From contig JAEWSK010000243.1 of the NCBI GenBank assembly GCA_023398345.1, positions 1-5,883 on the forward strand: DNA of 5,883 nt, read 5' to 3'. The notes under the pieces are model-generated. The model had not been told where the DNA came from and made no database searches. It was given only the letters and a program-made list of their open reading frames with translations. The stretch's first letter is position 1, and the number at the start of each line of letters is the position of its first letter. Source of the DNA: Armatimonadota bacterium. GTDB taxonomy: Bacteria > Armatimonadota > UBA5829. A program made the position numbers and the translations under genes. Positions 1-5,335 of this stretch are shown piece after piece.

Positions 1-730
1 GAGTATGCCTGGTTCCGCCCATAAGCAATATCAATAGCATACCGGCAATAAAGCCACCTATGTGCGCCCAATACGCGACCCCGCCACCGATCTGTCCGCC
101 TGTGCCCAACACACCCGTGAGTTGCAAAACAAACCATACTCCAAGAACATATATCGCGGGTATGTCCACCGTGTCCCAAAACCATCCCAGCATAATAAGA
201 GTATGCACGCGTGACTTCGGATAGAGCACGATATACGCTCCCAGCACTCCTGCAATAGCGCCGCTCGCGCCGACTGTCGGTATAAAAGCGCTCACCCCAT
301 GCAGACTGGCAAAAACATGAGCCAACGCCGCCAGCACGCCGCATGCAATATAAAACAAAAAGAACTTAAAATGCCCAAGCACATCTTCGATGTTGTTGCC
401 GAATATCCACAAATAAAGCATGTTGCCGCCGATGTGCATTAGGCTTCCATGCAGAAACATCGATGTAAATATAGTGATCCACTGTGGGTGTGGGCCAACC
501 AACGGCAGCTTTTGGATCAGCGGCGCTCCGTACTGGTCAATCAGCGGTTTGCCGAGTTGATTTAAGACAAGACCGACTCTCACATCGTGAATTACCGAGT
601 AAGGTATCATCGATAGATTGCCAAACTGCCCCAGCGCCTGCGCGACAAACACTACGGCGTTGACAATAATCAGCGCGTAGACTACGTAAGGTTTTATTTG
701 AGTAGGATTATCGTCCCGAATCGGGATCAT
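1..730 (-). CDS. Rhomboid family intramembrane serine protease (3' end cut by window edge)
   Basis: Predicted polytopic membrane protease that cleaves substrates within or next to transmembrane helices. 243 residues are visible and the frame is open to the left edge, so only the extreme C-terminus is missing. It starts with MIPIRDDNPT, typical of many bacterial rhomboids. A first hydrophobic segment (about 14-34) is followed by a long loop (about 35-84). The L1/TM2 region has H94, H99 and N103 in an FLHGSLMHIGGN context, then a WIFGNNIED motif. The catalytic serine is S156 in GASGAIAG and the catalytic histidine is H223 in WAHIGGFIAG, so the Ser-His dyad is intact. The ATG at 728-730 is preceded by GGAGAG (740-745) with a 9-base gap, which fixes the start. 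It lies downstream of the terminator of the Cys-rich gene and seems to have its own promoter. Physiological substrate is unknown; family assignment is secure. Confidence 0.95.
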   Translation of the reverse strand, partial: MIPIRDDNPTQIKPYVVYALIIVNAVVFVAQALGQFGNLSMIPYSVIHDVRVGLVLNQLGKPLIDQYGAPLIQKLPLVGPHPQWITIFTSMFLHGSLMHIGGNMLYLWIFGNNIEDVLGHFKFFLFYIACGVLAALAHVFASLHGVSAFIPTVGASGAIAGVLGAYIVLYPKSRVHTLIMLGWFWDTVDIPAIYVLGVWFVLQLTGVLGTGGQIGGGVAYWAHIGGFIAGMLLILLMGGTRHT

Positions 731-758
731 ATGATTTTGCTCTCCATAGCCAACCGCA

Positions 759-787
759 ATTGTACAAGACAAAAAGACAAACAACAA
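759..787 (-). promoter_or_regulatory. Probable sigma70-type promoter of the rhomboid gene
   Basis: On the minus strand TTGTTG (782-787) and TACAAT (759-764) are separated by exactly 17 bases. The -10 box matches the consensus at 5 of 6 positions; the -35 box is weak (TTG only). Transcription would start near 752, leaving a leader of about 20 bases that contains the GGAGAG ribosome binding site. The spacer is the T-rich tail of the upstream terminator, so the two signals overlap. Predicted from sequence only. Confidence 0.45.
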
Positions 788-822
788 GAGGAAGAGCGCC
801 GCACCAACGGCAACTCTTCCTC
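771..822 (-). terminator. Intrinsic terminator of the small Cys-rich gene
   Basis: Perfect 9-base inverted repeat GAGGAAGAG (788-796) / CTCTTCCTC (814-822), with an inner 4-bp stem GCCG (798-801) / CGGC (808-811) and a six-base loop. On the minus strand the hairpin is followed by a T-rich stretch including TTTTT at 771-775, while the plus-strand side has no T-run. It therefore terminates minus-strand transcripts ending after the stop at 869. Confidence 0.75.
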
Positions 823-824
823 GG

Positions 825-840
825 TTATACGCTTATACGC
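825..840. repeat. Tandem duplication of an 8-base unit
   Basis: TTATACGC occurs twice head to tail (825-832 and 833-840) in the 3' untranslated region between the stop codon of the Cys-rich gene and its terminator hairpin. It contains no gene. It may be a chance duplication; no function is claimed. Confidence 0.6.
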
Positions 841-868
841 AAGCTTTTGATTCCTGACTATTGGGCCA

Positions 869-1204
869 CTAGCTCTTTGATTCTTCCAGCGCCTCGCGCA
901 ATTCCTCAAGGCTTGAAATCTTTTCCAGTTCAAAGTGCGCGTCAATACACTCATGAATATCGATCTTGCCCAATGTCTTAAATTTGCTCAACTCATCCTT
1001 TGTCATCTCGCATGGCGCATCGGAGAGTATATCGTCTTCCCACTCTTCTTGCTTTACGAACTGCTCACCCAGCTTTTTGCAGCGGGAACAGCGAAACTTT
1101 ACATATACGAAACTGGGACCGAATAAGCGGAGATAATAGCCGGTCTGCATTACGTCCTTAGCGACGACTCGCTGACCGCAGTTGCATTTTATCGTGGGTC
1201 TCAT
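869..1204 (-). CDS. Small Cys-rich (zinc-ribbon-like) protein of unknown function
   Basis: I do not recognise a named family. The 111-residue protein has a CxC near the N-terminus (C7, C9) and a CxxC at C39/C42 (CSRCKKLG), a spacing that suggests a four-Cys metal site, probably Zn. Two further cysteines (C65, C86) are in the C-terminal part. Residues 20-37 are aromatic-rich, consistent with beta strands. The C-terminal half is acidic and probably helical, with an E/L-rich segment at about 91-109. There is no signal peptide or membrane segment, so it is probably cytosolic. The ATG at 1202-1204 follows a strong GGAGGT (1213-1218) at 8-base spacing. It has its own near-consensus promoter and terminator, so it is most likely monocistronic. 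A nucleic-acid- or protein-binding role is possible but not shown. That it is a real gene is strongly supported by the signals around it. Confidence 0.85.
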   Translation of the reverse strand: MRPTIKCNCGQRVVAKDVMQTGYYLRLFGPSFVYVKFRCSRCKKLGEQFVKQEEWEDDILSDAPCEMTKDELSKFKTLGKIDIHECIDAHFELEKISSLEELREALEESKS

Positions 1205-1212
1205 ATGCGGCT

Positions 1213-1218
1213 ACCTCC
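1213..1218 (-). promoter_or_regulatory. Strong ribosome binding site for the Cys-rich protein
   Basis: GGAGGT on the minus strand, 8 bases before the ATG at 1202-1204. It is the closest match to the anti-Shine-Dalgarno complement in the window. It settles the start and implies efficient translation. Confidence 0.8.
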
Positions 1219-1290
1219 AAGCCCTCGGTGGCCTGCTTCAGAATACGAGGAAACAGGGCGGGCGACCTGCTAAAAGAAGATTCTGTTTTT

Positions 1291-1319
1291 ATTATAGCAT
1301 GCGCTACGCCACTTGCCAA
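1291..1319 (-). promoter_or_regulatory. Near-consensus sigma70-type promoter for the Cys-rich gene
   Basis: TTGGCA (1314-1319) and a perfect TATAAT (1291-1296) with a 17-base spacer on the minus strand. TG one base before the -10 box (TGCTATAAT) gives an extended -10 element as well. The predicted start near 1284 leaves a leader of about 80 bases before the ATG at 1204. This is the best promoter match in the window. Confidence 0.8.
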
Positions 1320-1351
1320 CACAGCGCACATGCAAATATGCGGGATTTTAC

Positions 1352-1374
1352 GGGAGTTTTTATCTAAAACTCCC
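1352..1374 (-). terminator. Hairpin downstream of the dGTPase-like gene, possible weak terminator
   Basis: Perfect 9-bp inverted repeat GGGAGTTTT (1352-1360) / AAAACTCCC (1366-1374) with a 5-base loop, starting 17 bases after the stop codon of the dGTPase-like gene. On the minus strand it is followed by GTAAAATCCC rather than a T-tract, so intrinsic termination would be inefficient. It could serve as a 3' end stabiliser or a Rho-assisted stop. It lies between that gene and the promoter at 1291-1319. Confidence 0.4.
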
Positions 1375-1391
1375 ATAAATTTGACTGCAAT

Positions 1392-2438
1392 CTACAGCCA
1401 TTTGAGAAACCGAGCAGCGTAGTCGCGCTGCGCGTAGCGGTCGGTCATGCAGGATATAAAATCGCATACGGCTCGCACCCTCAAAACTATATCCTGATCA
1501 TGCGCGCCTTCCCAGTCCGGCATCTCGTCGGGATTTTCCATGTAAAATCTAAAGAGCTTTTTTAAAGTCTCGCCGGCGTGTTCCAACTCGACTATACCCT
1601 TAACGTCGCGCCCATAGACCTCCGCAAACAAGAAATCTTTCAGAGCATCCGTTGCTTCTCGAAATTGTTCGCTCATTCCAATGATTTCCAGCTCGGCGCT
1701 TGTATCGATTATATTTATCACCATCCTGCCGATTCGGTCAGAATGTGTATTTCCCAATATATCAACTGCGCGCTTTGGCAAGCTGCCTTCGGTGATGATG
1801 TCTGCGCGGATTGCGTCGTCAATATCGTGATTGATATAGGCCACGCGGTCGCTTATTTTAACTACTTTTCCTTCGAGCGTTGCCGGGCCGGCTGCATCAA
1901 TCGAAAGATCGGCGTTGCCCTTTGAATGGTGCAAAATTCCGTCGCGCACTTCCCAAGTTAGGTTCAGCCCCATTCCCTTTTTTTCAAGGCAATCGACCAC
2001 TCGCAGACTTTGCGCGCTGTGCTTAAATCCGCCGTCGGGCAAGAATTCGCAATACGCCTCATCGAGCGCCGTCTCTCCCGCATGGCCAAACGGCGTGTGG
2101 CCCAAATCATGGCCGAGGGCGATTGCTTGCGTAAGGTCTTCGTTTAGACGAAGCGCGCGAGCAATAGTGCAGGCAATTTGCGCGACTTCTAGGGTGTGGG
2201 TGAGGCGTGTGCGATAGTGATCTTCTTCGGGGTCAATAAAAACCTGCGTTTTGTGCTTGAGGCGTCGAAATGCCTTGGAGTGGATAATCCTATCCCGGTC
2301 ACGCTGAAAATCCGTTCGCACCGGGCACTTCGGCTCTTCGCGCATGCGCCCGCGCGAGTCGACAGAGGCCACGGCTTTCGGTGAAAGCAACTGCTTTTCG
2401 AGTTGTTCGTATCGTTCGCGGATGGAATCCAAAGTCAA
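1392..2438 (-). CDS. dGTPase-like deoxynucleoside triphosphate triphosphohydrolase (HD domain)
   Basis: Predicted cytosolic metal-dependent enzyme that hydrolyses dGTP or other dNTPs to the nucleoside plus tripolyphosphate, adjusting the dNTP pool. The 348-residue length fits the shorter bacterial dGTPase-like group rather than the roughly 500-residue E. coli Dgt. An N-terminal SRGR (28-31) precedes RDRDRIIHSKAFRRLKHKTQVF (46-67), the dGTPase signature. The HD metal ligands are H81 (RLTHTLEV), H110-D111 (GHDLGHTPFGH) and D197 (SDRVAYINHD); all are present. The annotated start is a TTG at 2436-2438; an in-frame stop lies 24 bases upstream and no ATG occurs before codon 32, which would remove SRGR. 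A second TTG at 2430-2432 is as likely, since the only Shine-Dalgarno-like GGA (2442-2444) is 9 bases from it. Translation may be weak. It lies 57 bases after the flavoprotein gene with no clear promoter between, so co-transcription is likely. Confidence 0.93.
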   Translation of the reverse strand: MTLDSIRERYEQLEKQLLSPKAVASVDSRGRMREEPKCPVRTDFQRDRDRIIHSKAFRRLKHKTQVFIDPEEDHYRTRLTHTLEVAQIACTIARALRLNEDLTQAIALGHDLGHTPFGHAGETALDEAYCEFLPDGGFKHSAQSLRVVDCLEKKGMGLNLTWEVRDGILHHSKGNADLSIDAAGPATLEGKVVKISDRVAYINHDIDDAIRADIITEGSLPKRAVDILGNTHSDRIGRMVINIIDTSAELEIIGMSEQFREATDALKDFLFAEVYGRDVKGIVELEHAGETLKKLFRFYMENPDEMPDWEGAHDQDIVLRVRAVCDFISCMTDRYAQRDYAARFLKWL

Positions 2439-2495
2439 AAGTCCAATTTCAAAGCCGCATTATTGCTTAAGCTTTCATGCGTACGGCTGTAAGAC

Positions 2496-3581
2496 TTAAA
2501 CCGGCTGACTGACTGACGGCGACAAGAAATTCAACGCTTCACTAACCAACTGCGACACCAATTTTTTTACCGGCACAATCTCCGTGCATCGCGGAGTATT
2601 TGACCCGCCGAACGCAAACGCATTTTCCATTTTGCCGTCGGCTGCATCTGAGAGCACTCGGGCAATGCAGTATGGGGCGGTTGTGGGGTCGCATGTCCTG
2701 AGGCACTGATAGCGACAATTAAACGGCGCTGTCTGACCACTTGCAAGCCTGCGCAGAAAATCATTGTCCACCGCGCGCGCCGGCATGCCGACCGGGCTGG
2801 TGATAATGGACATGTCGCCTTCGCTTGCGTTGATATACGCCGATTTGAAATTTTCATGCACGTCGCATTCGTCAGTGCAGACAAATCGAGTTGCCATCTG
2901 AACACCAGAAGCGCCCAGATTCAAAAATTTTGCAATGTCTGCCCCGTCGAAGATGCCTCCGGCCGCAATTACCGGAATCTTCGGATCGTATGTGTTTGCA
3001 AGCGCTATTGTCTCGCTGACCAATTGCTCAAGCTGCACCGGCTCGTCGTTTTCGAGTTCTTCATGGCTAAATCCGAGATGCCCACCGGCGCGAGGGCCTT
3101 CGACTACAACTGCGTCCGGCAGTCTTCCGCTTGAGCGCTGCCATTTTGAGCAAATAATCCGAAGCGCTCTCGCCGAAGAAACAATTGGGATAAGGGCTAT
3201 TTTTACATCATCTACAAGTTTGGGCAGATCCAATGGGAGCCCGGCGCCTGAAATAATAAAATCGACACCTTCGCGCACCGCGATGCGCACAAGCTCATTG
3301 TAATCACTAAGCGCGACCATTATGTTCACGCCGATTACGCCTTTTGAGAGACTTCGCGCCTTGCGAATTTCCTGGCGTAGAGCTTCGCGATTGACATCCG
3401 TCGCGTTCTGTCCGACAAGGTTTACGAAATTACCCAACCCAACGCTTGCGATAACACCCGCGCAGCCTTCATTTGCAACAGCGGCGGCAAGTCCGGCACG
3501 CGACACGCGCACGCCCATGCCACCTTGTATAATCGGCGGGTCGATATTTAGGCCCCTTATGCGGAGCGCAGGCAGTTTCAT
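2496..3581 (-). CDS. Nitronate monooxygenase / 2-nitropropane dioxygenase-like flavoprotein
   Basis: Predicted FMN-binding TIM-barrel oxidoreductase of the nitronate monooxygenase / FabK-like superfamily, here 361 residues and cytosolic. The N-terminus has the family PIIQGGMGV motif (about 16-24). A GPRAGGHLG loop (162-170) carries H168 at the catalytic histidine position. AAGGIFDGADI (206-216) and LGASGVQMATRF (222-233) are the phosphate-binding elements for FMN. The C-terminal region has four closely spaced cysteines (C289, C293, C297, C305), which mark a subgroup of this family. The true substrate could be a nitronate, or an enoyl-thioester as in FabK; sequence does not decide. The ATG at 3579-3581 matches the usual family start (MKLPAL); the ATG at 3588-3590 is also possible. 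It is probably the first gene of an operon with the dGTPase-like gene. Confidence 0.9.
   Translation of the reverse strand: MKLPALRIRGLNIDPPIIQGGMGVRVSRAGLAAAVANEGCAGVIASVGLGNFVNLVGQNATDVNREALRQEIRKARSLSKGVIGVNIMVALSDYNELVRIAVREGVDFIISGAGLPLDLPKLVDDVKIALIPIVSSARALRIICSKWQRSSGRLPDAVVVEGPRAGGHLGFSHEELENDEPVQLEQLVSETIALANTYDPKIPVIAAGGIFDGADIAKFLNLGASGVQMATRFVCTDECDVHENFKSAYINASEGDMSIITSPVGMPARAVDNDFLRRLASGQTAPFNCRYQCLRTCDPTTAPYCIARVLSDAADGKMENAFAFGGSNTPRCTEIVPVKKLVSQLVSEALNFLSPSVSQPV
2506..2517. repeat. Short TGAC tandem repeat at the end of the flavoprotein gene
   Basis: Three head-to-tail copies of the 4-base unit TGAC lie in the last codons of the flavoprotein gene, encoding part of its SVSQPV tail. 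A gain or loss of one unit would shift the frame only for the final few residues. Confidence 0.5.
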
Positions 3582-3590
3582 TAAATACAT

Positions 3591-3602
3591 TCCCTGCTTC
3601 CT
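3591..3602 (-). promoter_or_regulatory. Two alternative ribosome binding sites for the flavoprotein gene
   Basis: AGGA (3599-3602) is 8 bases before the ATG at 3588-3590, and AGGGA (3591-3595) is 9 bases before the ATG at 3579-3581. The products differ by only three residues (MYL). The start at 3581 was preferred because the family usually begins at MKLPAL; the sequence does not exclude the other. Confidence 0.5.
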
Positions 3603-3698
3603 AAGGGACGTCACATACGAACAGTCTGACAATAGGAAGGGTGGCGGTTGGGATTCAAAAGCCGGCAACAGACGACCGGCAATGTCCCGCCAAGTGTG

Positions 3699-3727
3699 AT
3701 TATATTGTATCCTATTTCTGCCATAAA
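3699..3727 (-). promoter_or_regulatory. Probable promoter of the flavoprotein / dGTPase-like operon
   Basis: A perfect TATAAT (3699-3704) overlaps a second -10-like TACAAT (3704-3709) on the minus strand. The hexamer 17 bases upstream, TTTATG (3722-3727), is a poor -35 box. The start would be near 3692, giving a leader of about 110 bases. The site lies between the terminator of the synthetase gene and the flavoprotein start, where a promoter is expected. Confidence 0.45.
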
Positions 3728-3789
3728 AAGCTAGTGCTGTTTTGCTGACCTATTACGAGATGAATAAATGGCAAATATAGTTCGCTATA

Positions 3790-3820
3790 ATAAAAAAAGC
3801 CCGGCGCGCTATGCGCCGGG
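3790..3820 (-). terminator. Strong intrinsic terminator of the glycyl-tRNA synthetase gene
   Basis: Perfect 8-bp GC-only stem CCCGGCGC (3800-3807) / GCGCCGGG (3813-3820) with a 5-base loop. On the minus strand it is followed at once by C and seven T (3792-3798). It lies about 30 bases after the stop codon at 3850 and is the clearest terminator in the window. It isolates the synthetase gene from the operon downstream. Confidence 0.93.
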
Positions 3821-3849
3821 TCGGGTATTAAGTGATCAATATCAAATAA

Positions 3850-5169
3850 TTAGTCTTCCGATTCGAGTTTATCGCGCAGATATTGCTTGACACCCTCGAT
3901 GGGCATTCGGATCTGTTCCATTGTGTCTCTATCACGAATAGTCACTTGATGGTCTTCTTCTATCGTCTGCACATCCACGGTTATGCACCAAAGAGTGCCG
4001 ATTTCGTCCTGGCGGCGGTATAGTCGGCCGATGGATGCTGTGTCGTCATACATCGTCGGAAATACTTTCTGCAGATCGTGCGCCAAATTCTTTGCCGTCT
4101 CGACAAGGTCGGGCCGATTGCGAAGCAGTGGCAGCACAGCGGCCTTCACCGGCGCGAGCGACTTGTGGAATCGCAAAACTGTGCGCTTGTCTTTCTTTTC
4201 GCCCTTTTGGATAATTTCTTCTTCGTAGGCGTCGATTAAAAATGCAAGCGTCGCTCTGTCGGCTCCGGCGGCAGGCTCAATTACGTATGGAACCACATGC
4301 TCTCCGGTGGGTTCGTCAAAATAGCTGAGTTCTTTTCCCGAACCCTCGCTGTGTTTTGTGAGGTCATAGTTGGTTCTATTTGCAATGCCCTCGAGTTCGC
4401 CCCACCCGAACGGGAATTTATACTCAATGTCGGTCGTGCCTTTGGAATAGAATGCAAGTTCCTTGGGATCATGCGGGCGCAGCCGCATGTTATCCTCGCG
4501 CATTCCGTATTTGCGATACCAATTCCATCGTGCCTTGACCCAGTATTCAAACCATTCGTCGTCGGTTCCGGGCATGCAGAAGAACTCCATCTCCATCTGC
4601 TCGAACTCGCGCGTTCGGAATGTGAAGTTGCCGGGAGTGATCTCGTTTCTAAATGACTTTCCAATCTGGCCGATGCCGAACGGCAGCTTTTTGCGCGTTG
4701 CCTGCTGGACATTTAGGAAATTGACGAATATACCCTGGGCTGTCTCCGGCCGCATGTAGACCTGAGAGCCGGATTCCTCGACCGGGCCCATAAATGTCTT
4801 GAACATGCAGTTGAACTGCCGCGACTCGGTGAGTTCACCGCCGCATGCGGGGCACTTGTCGCCTTCGATGTCATCTGCGCGGAATCGCTGCTTGCATGCC
4901 TTGCAGTCGATGAGCGGGTCTGTGAAGTTTTGCACATGGCCCGATGTGATCCACACCTGCGGGTGCATGAGTATGGCCGCATCGATGCCGACGATGTCGT
5001 CTCGCGTCGAAATCATCTCCCGCCACCACGCATCTTTTACATTGCGCTTAAATTCGACGCCCAAAGGGCCGTAGTCCCACGTGCTTGCCAATCCGCCATA
5101 AATTTCTGACGATTGAAATATGAACCCGCGCTTTTTGCACAGGTTTACGATTGTTTCCATGTCTACCAT
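3850..5169 (-). CDS. glyS: Glycyl-tRNA synthetase, alpha2 dimer type
   Basis: Class II aminoacyl-tRNA synthetase that attaches glycine to tRNA-Gly in the cytosol; 439 residues, within the usual range for the single-chain bacterial/archaeal-type enzyme. The N-terminus (KRGFIFQSSEIYGG, 13-26; WDYGPLGVEFKRN, 31-43) is the family signature around motif 1. A four-Cys zinc ribbon follows (C89, C92, C106, C109). YMRPETAQGIFVNF (138-151) precedes motif 2, with R174 in FRNEITPGNFTFRTREFEQ (173-191). Motif 3 is GADRATLAF (302-310) with R305. The anticodon-binding domain occupies about 333-437. All hallmark residues are present. The ATG at 5167-5169 follows GAGGT (5177-5181) at 7 bases. It has its own promoter and terminator. 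No T-box leader was seen in the short upstream gap. The gene is called glyS or glyQS depending on the annotation source. Confidence 0.98.
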   Translation of the reverse strand: MVDMETIVNLCKKRGFIFQSSEIYGGLASTWDYGPLGVEFKRNVKDAWWREMISTRDDIVGIDAAILMHPQVWITSGHVQNFTDPLIDCKACKQRFRADDIEGDKCPACGGELTESRQFNCMFKTFMGPVEESGSQVYMRPETAQGIFVNFLNVQQATRKKLPFGIGQIGKSFRNEITPGNFTFRTREFEQMEMEFFCMPGTDDEWFEYWVKARWNWYRKYGMREDNMRLRPHDPKELAFYSKGTTDIEYKFPFGWGELEGIANRTNYDLTKHSEGSGKELSYFDEPTGEHVVPYVIEPAAGADRATLAFLIDAYEEEIIQKGEKKDKRTVLRFHKSLAPVKAAVLPLLRNRPDLVETAKNLAHDLQKVFPTMYDDTASIGRLYRRQDEIGTLWCITVDVQTIEEDHQVTIRDRDTMEQIRMPIEGVKQYLRDKLESED

Positions 5170-5205
5170 AAATGTGACCTCGCTTATCTCTTTGCCGACG
5201 CTGTT

Positions 5206-5235
5206 ATTCTATAGGTAACGCCCGCGAGTGGTCAA
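5206..5235 (-). promoter_or_regulatory. Promoter of the glycyl-tRNA synthetase gene
   Basis: TTGACC (5230-5235) and TAGAAT (5206-5211) lie 18 bases apart on the minus strand, each matching the sigma70 consensus at 5 of 6 positions. Transcription would start near 5199 with a leader of about 30 bases. That leaves no room for a T-box or other long leader regulator. Confidence 0.65.
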
Positions 5236-5249
5236 GTTGCAGGTCACAG

Positions 5250-5263
5250 AACATGCCCATGTT
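5250..5263. promoter_or_regulatory. Operator-like inverted repeat upstream of the synthetase promoter
   Basis: AACATG-CC-CATGTT is a perfect 6+6 inverted repeat with a 2-base centre. It lies 15 bases upstream of the -35 box of the synthetase gene and about 70 bases past the stop of the transporter gene. The size and symmetry suit a dimeric DNA-binding regulator, but no known operator was recognised. Confidence 0.35.
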
Positions 5264-5303
5264 ATTCTCTCGTCTAGTCGCCTTGTCAGAAACGGCATAA
5301 GTT

Positions 5304-5329
5304 GAGAAAAACTAAATCGCAAACATGCG
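5304..5329 (-). terminator. Possible weak terminator of the MFS transporter gene
   Basis: A 4-bp hairpin CGCA (5318-5321) / TGCG (5326-5329) is followed on the minus strand, after a few bases, by TTTTT (5307-5311). It is just after the stop at 5336, the expected place, but the stem is too short for a confident call. Confidence 0.25.
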
Positions 5330-5335
5330 CAATTG

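Larger units (their letters stand above)
5202..5268. repeat. 9-base direct repeat overlapping the synthetase promoter
   Basis: TGTTATTCT is found at 5202-5210 and again at 5260-5268 in the same orientation, 58 bases apart. The first copy covers most of the -10 box. The second is adjacent to the 14-base inverted repeat at 5250-5263 and overlaps its right end. It may be chance or a duplicated control element. Confidence 0.4.

Noticed and set aside
727..954. 75-residue minus-strand frame overlapping the Cys-rich gene and the rhomboid start
   Set aside because: It runs out of frame through the Cys-rich gene and across the terminator hairpin, and has no family features.
1182..1422. Short frames on both strands in the gap after the dGTPase-like gene
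   Set aside because: They overlap the promoter, hairpin and coding ends in this gap, have no convincing start signal and give low-complexity products.
1578..1925. 115-residue open frame on the plus strand
   Set aside because: It is entirely antisense to the dGTPase-like gene, its product has no recognisable domain, and no ribosome binding site was noted.
3582..3668. N-terminal extension of the flavoprotein gene to an in-frame TTG at 3666-3668
   Set aside because: The extra 29 residues do not resemble the family, the TTG has no ribosome binding site, and two ATGs with Shine-Dalgarno sequences occur at the position where homologues begin.
4297..4656. 119-residue open frame on the plus strand
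   Set aside because: It is antisense to the conserved core of the glycyl-tRNA synthetase gene and is explained by codon bias of the real gene.
5170..5335. T-box leader for the glycyl-tRNA synthetase gene
   Set aside because: T-boxes are common in front of this gene in Gram-positive bacteria, but no T-box core or antiterminator/terminator pair was seen, and the predicted leader is only about 30 bases.
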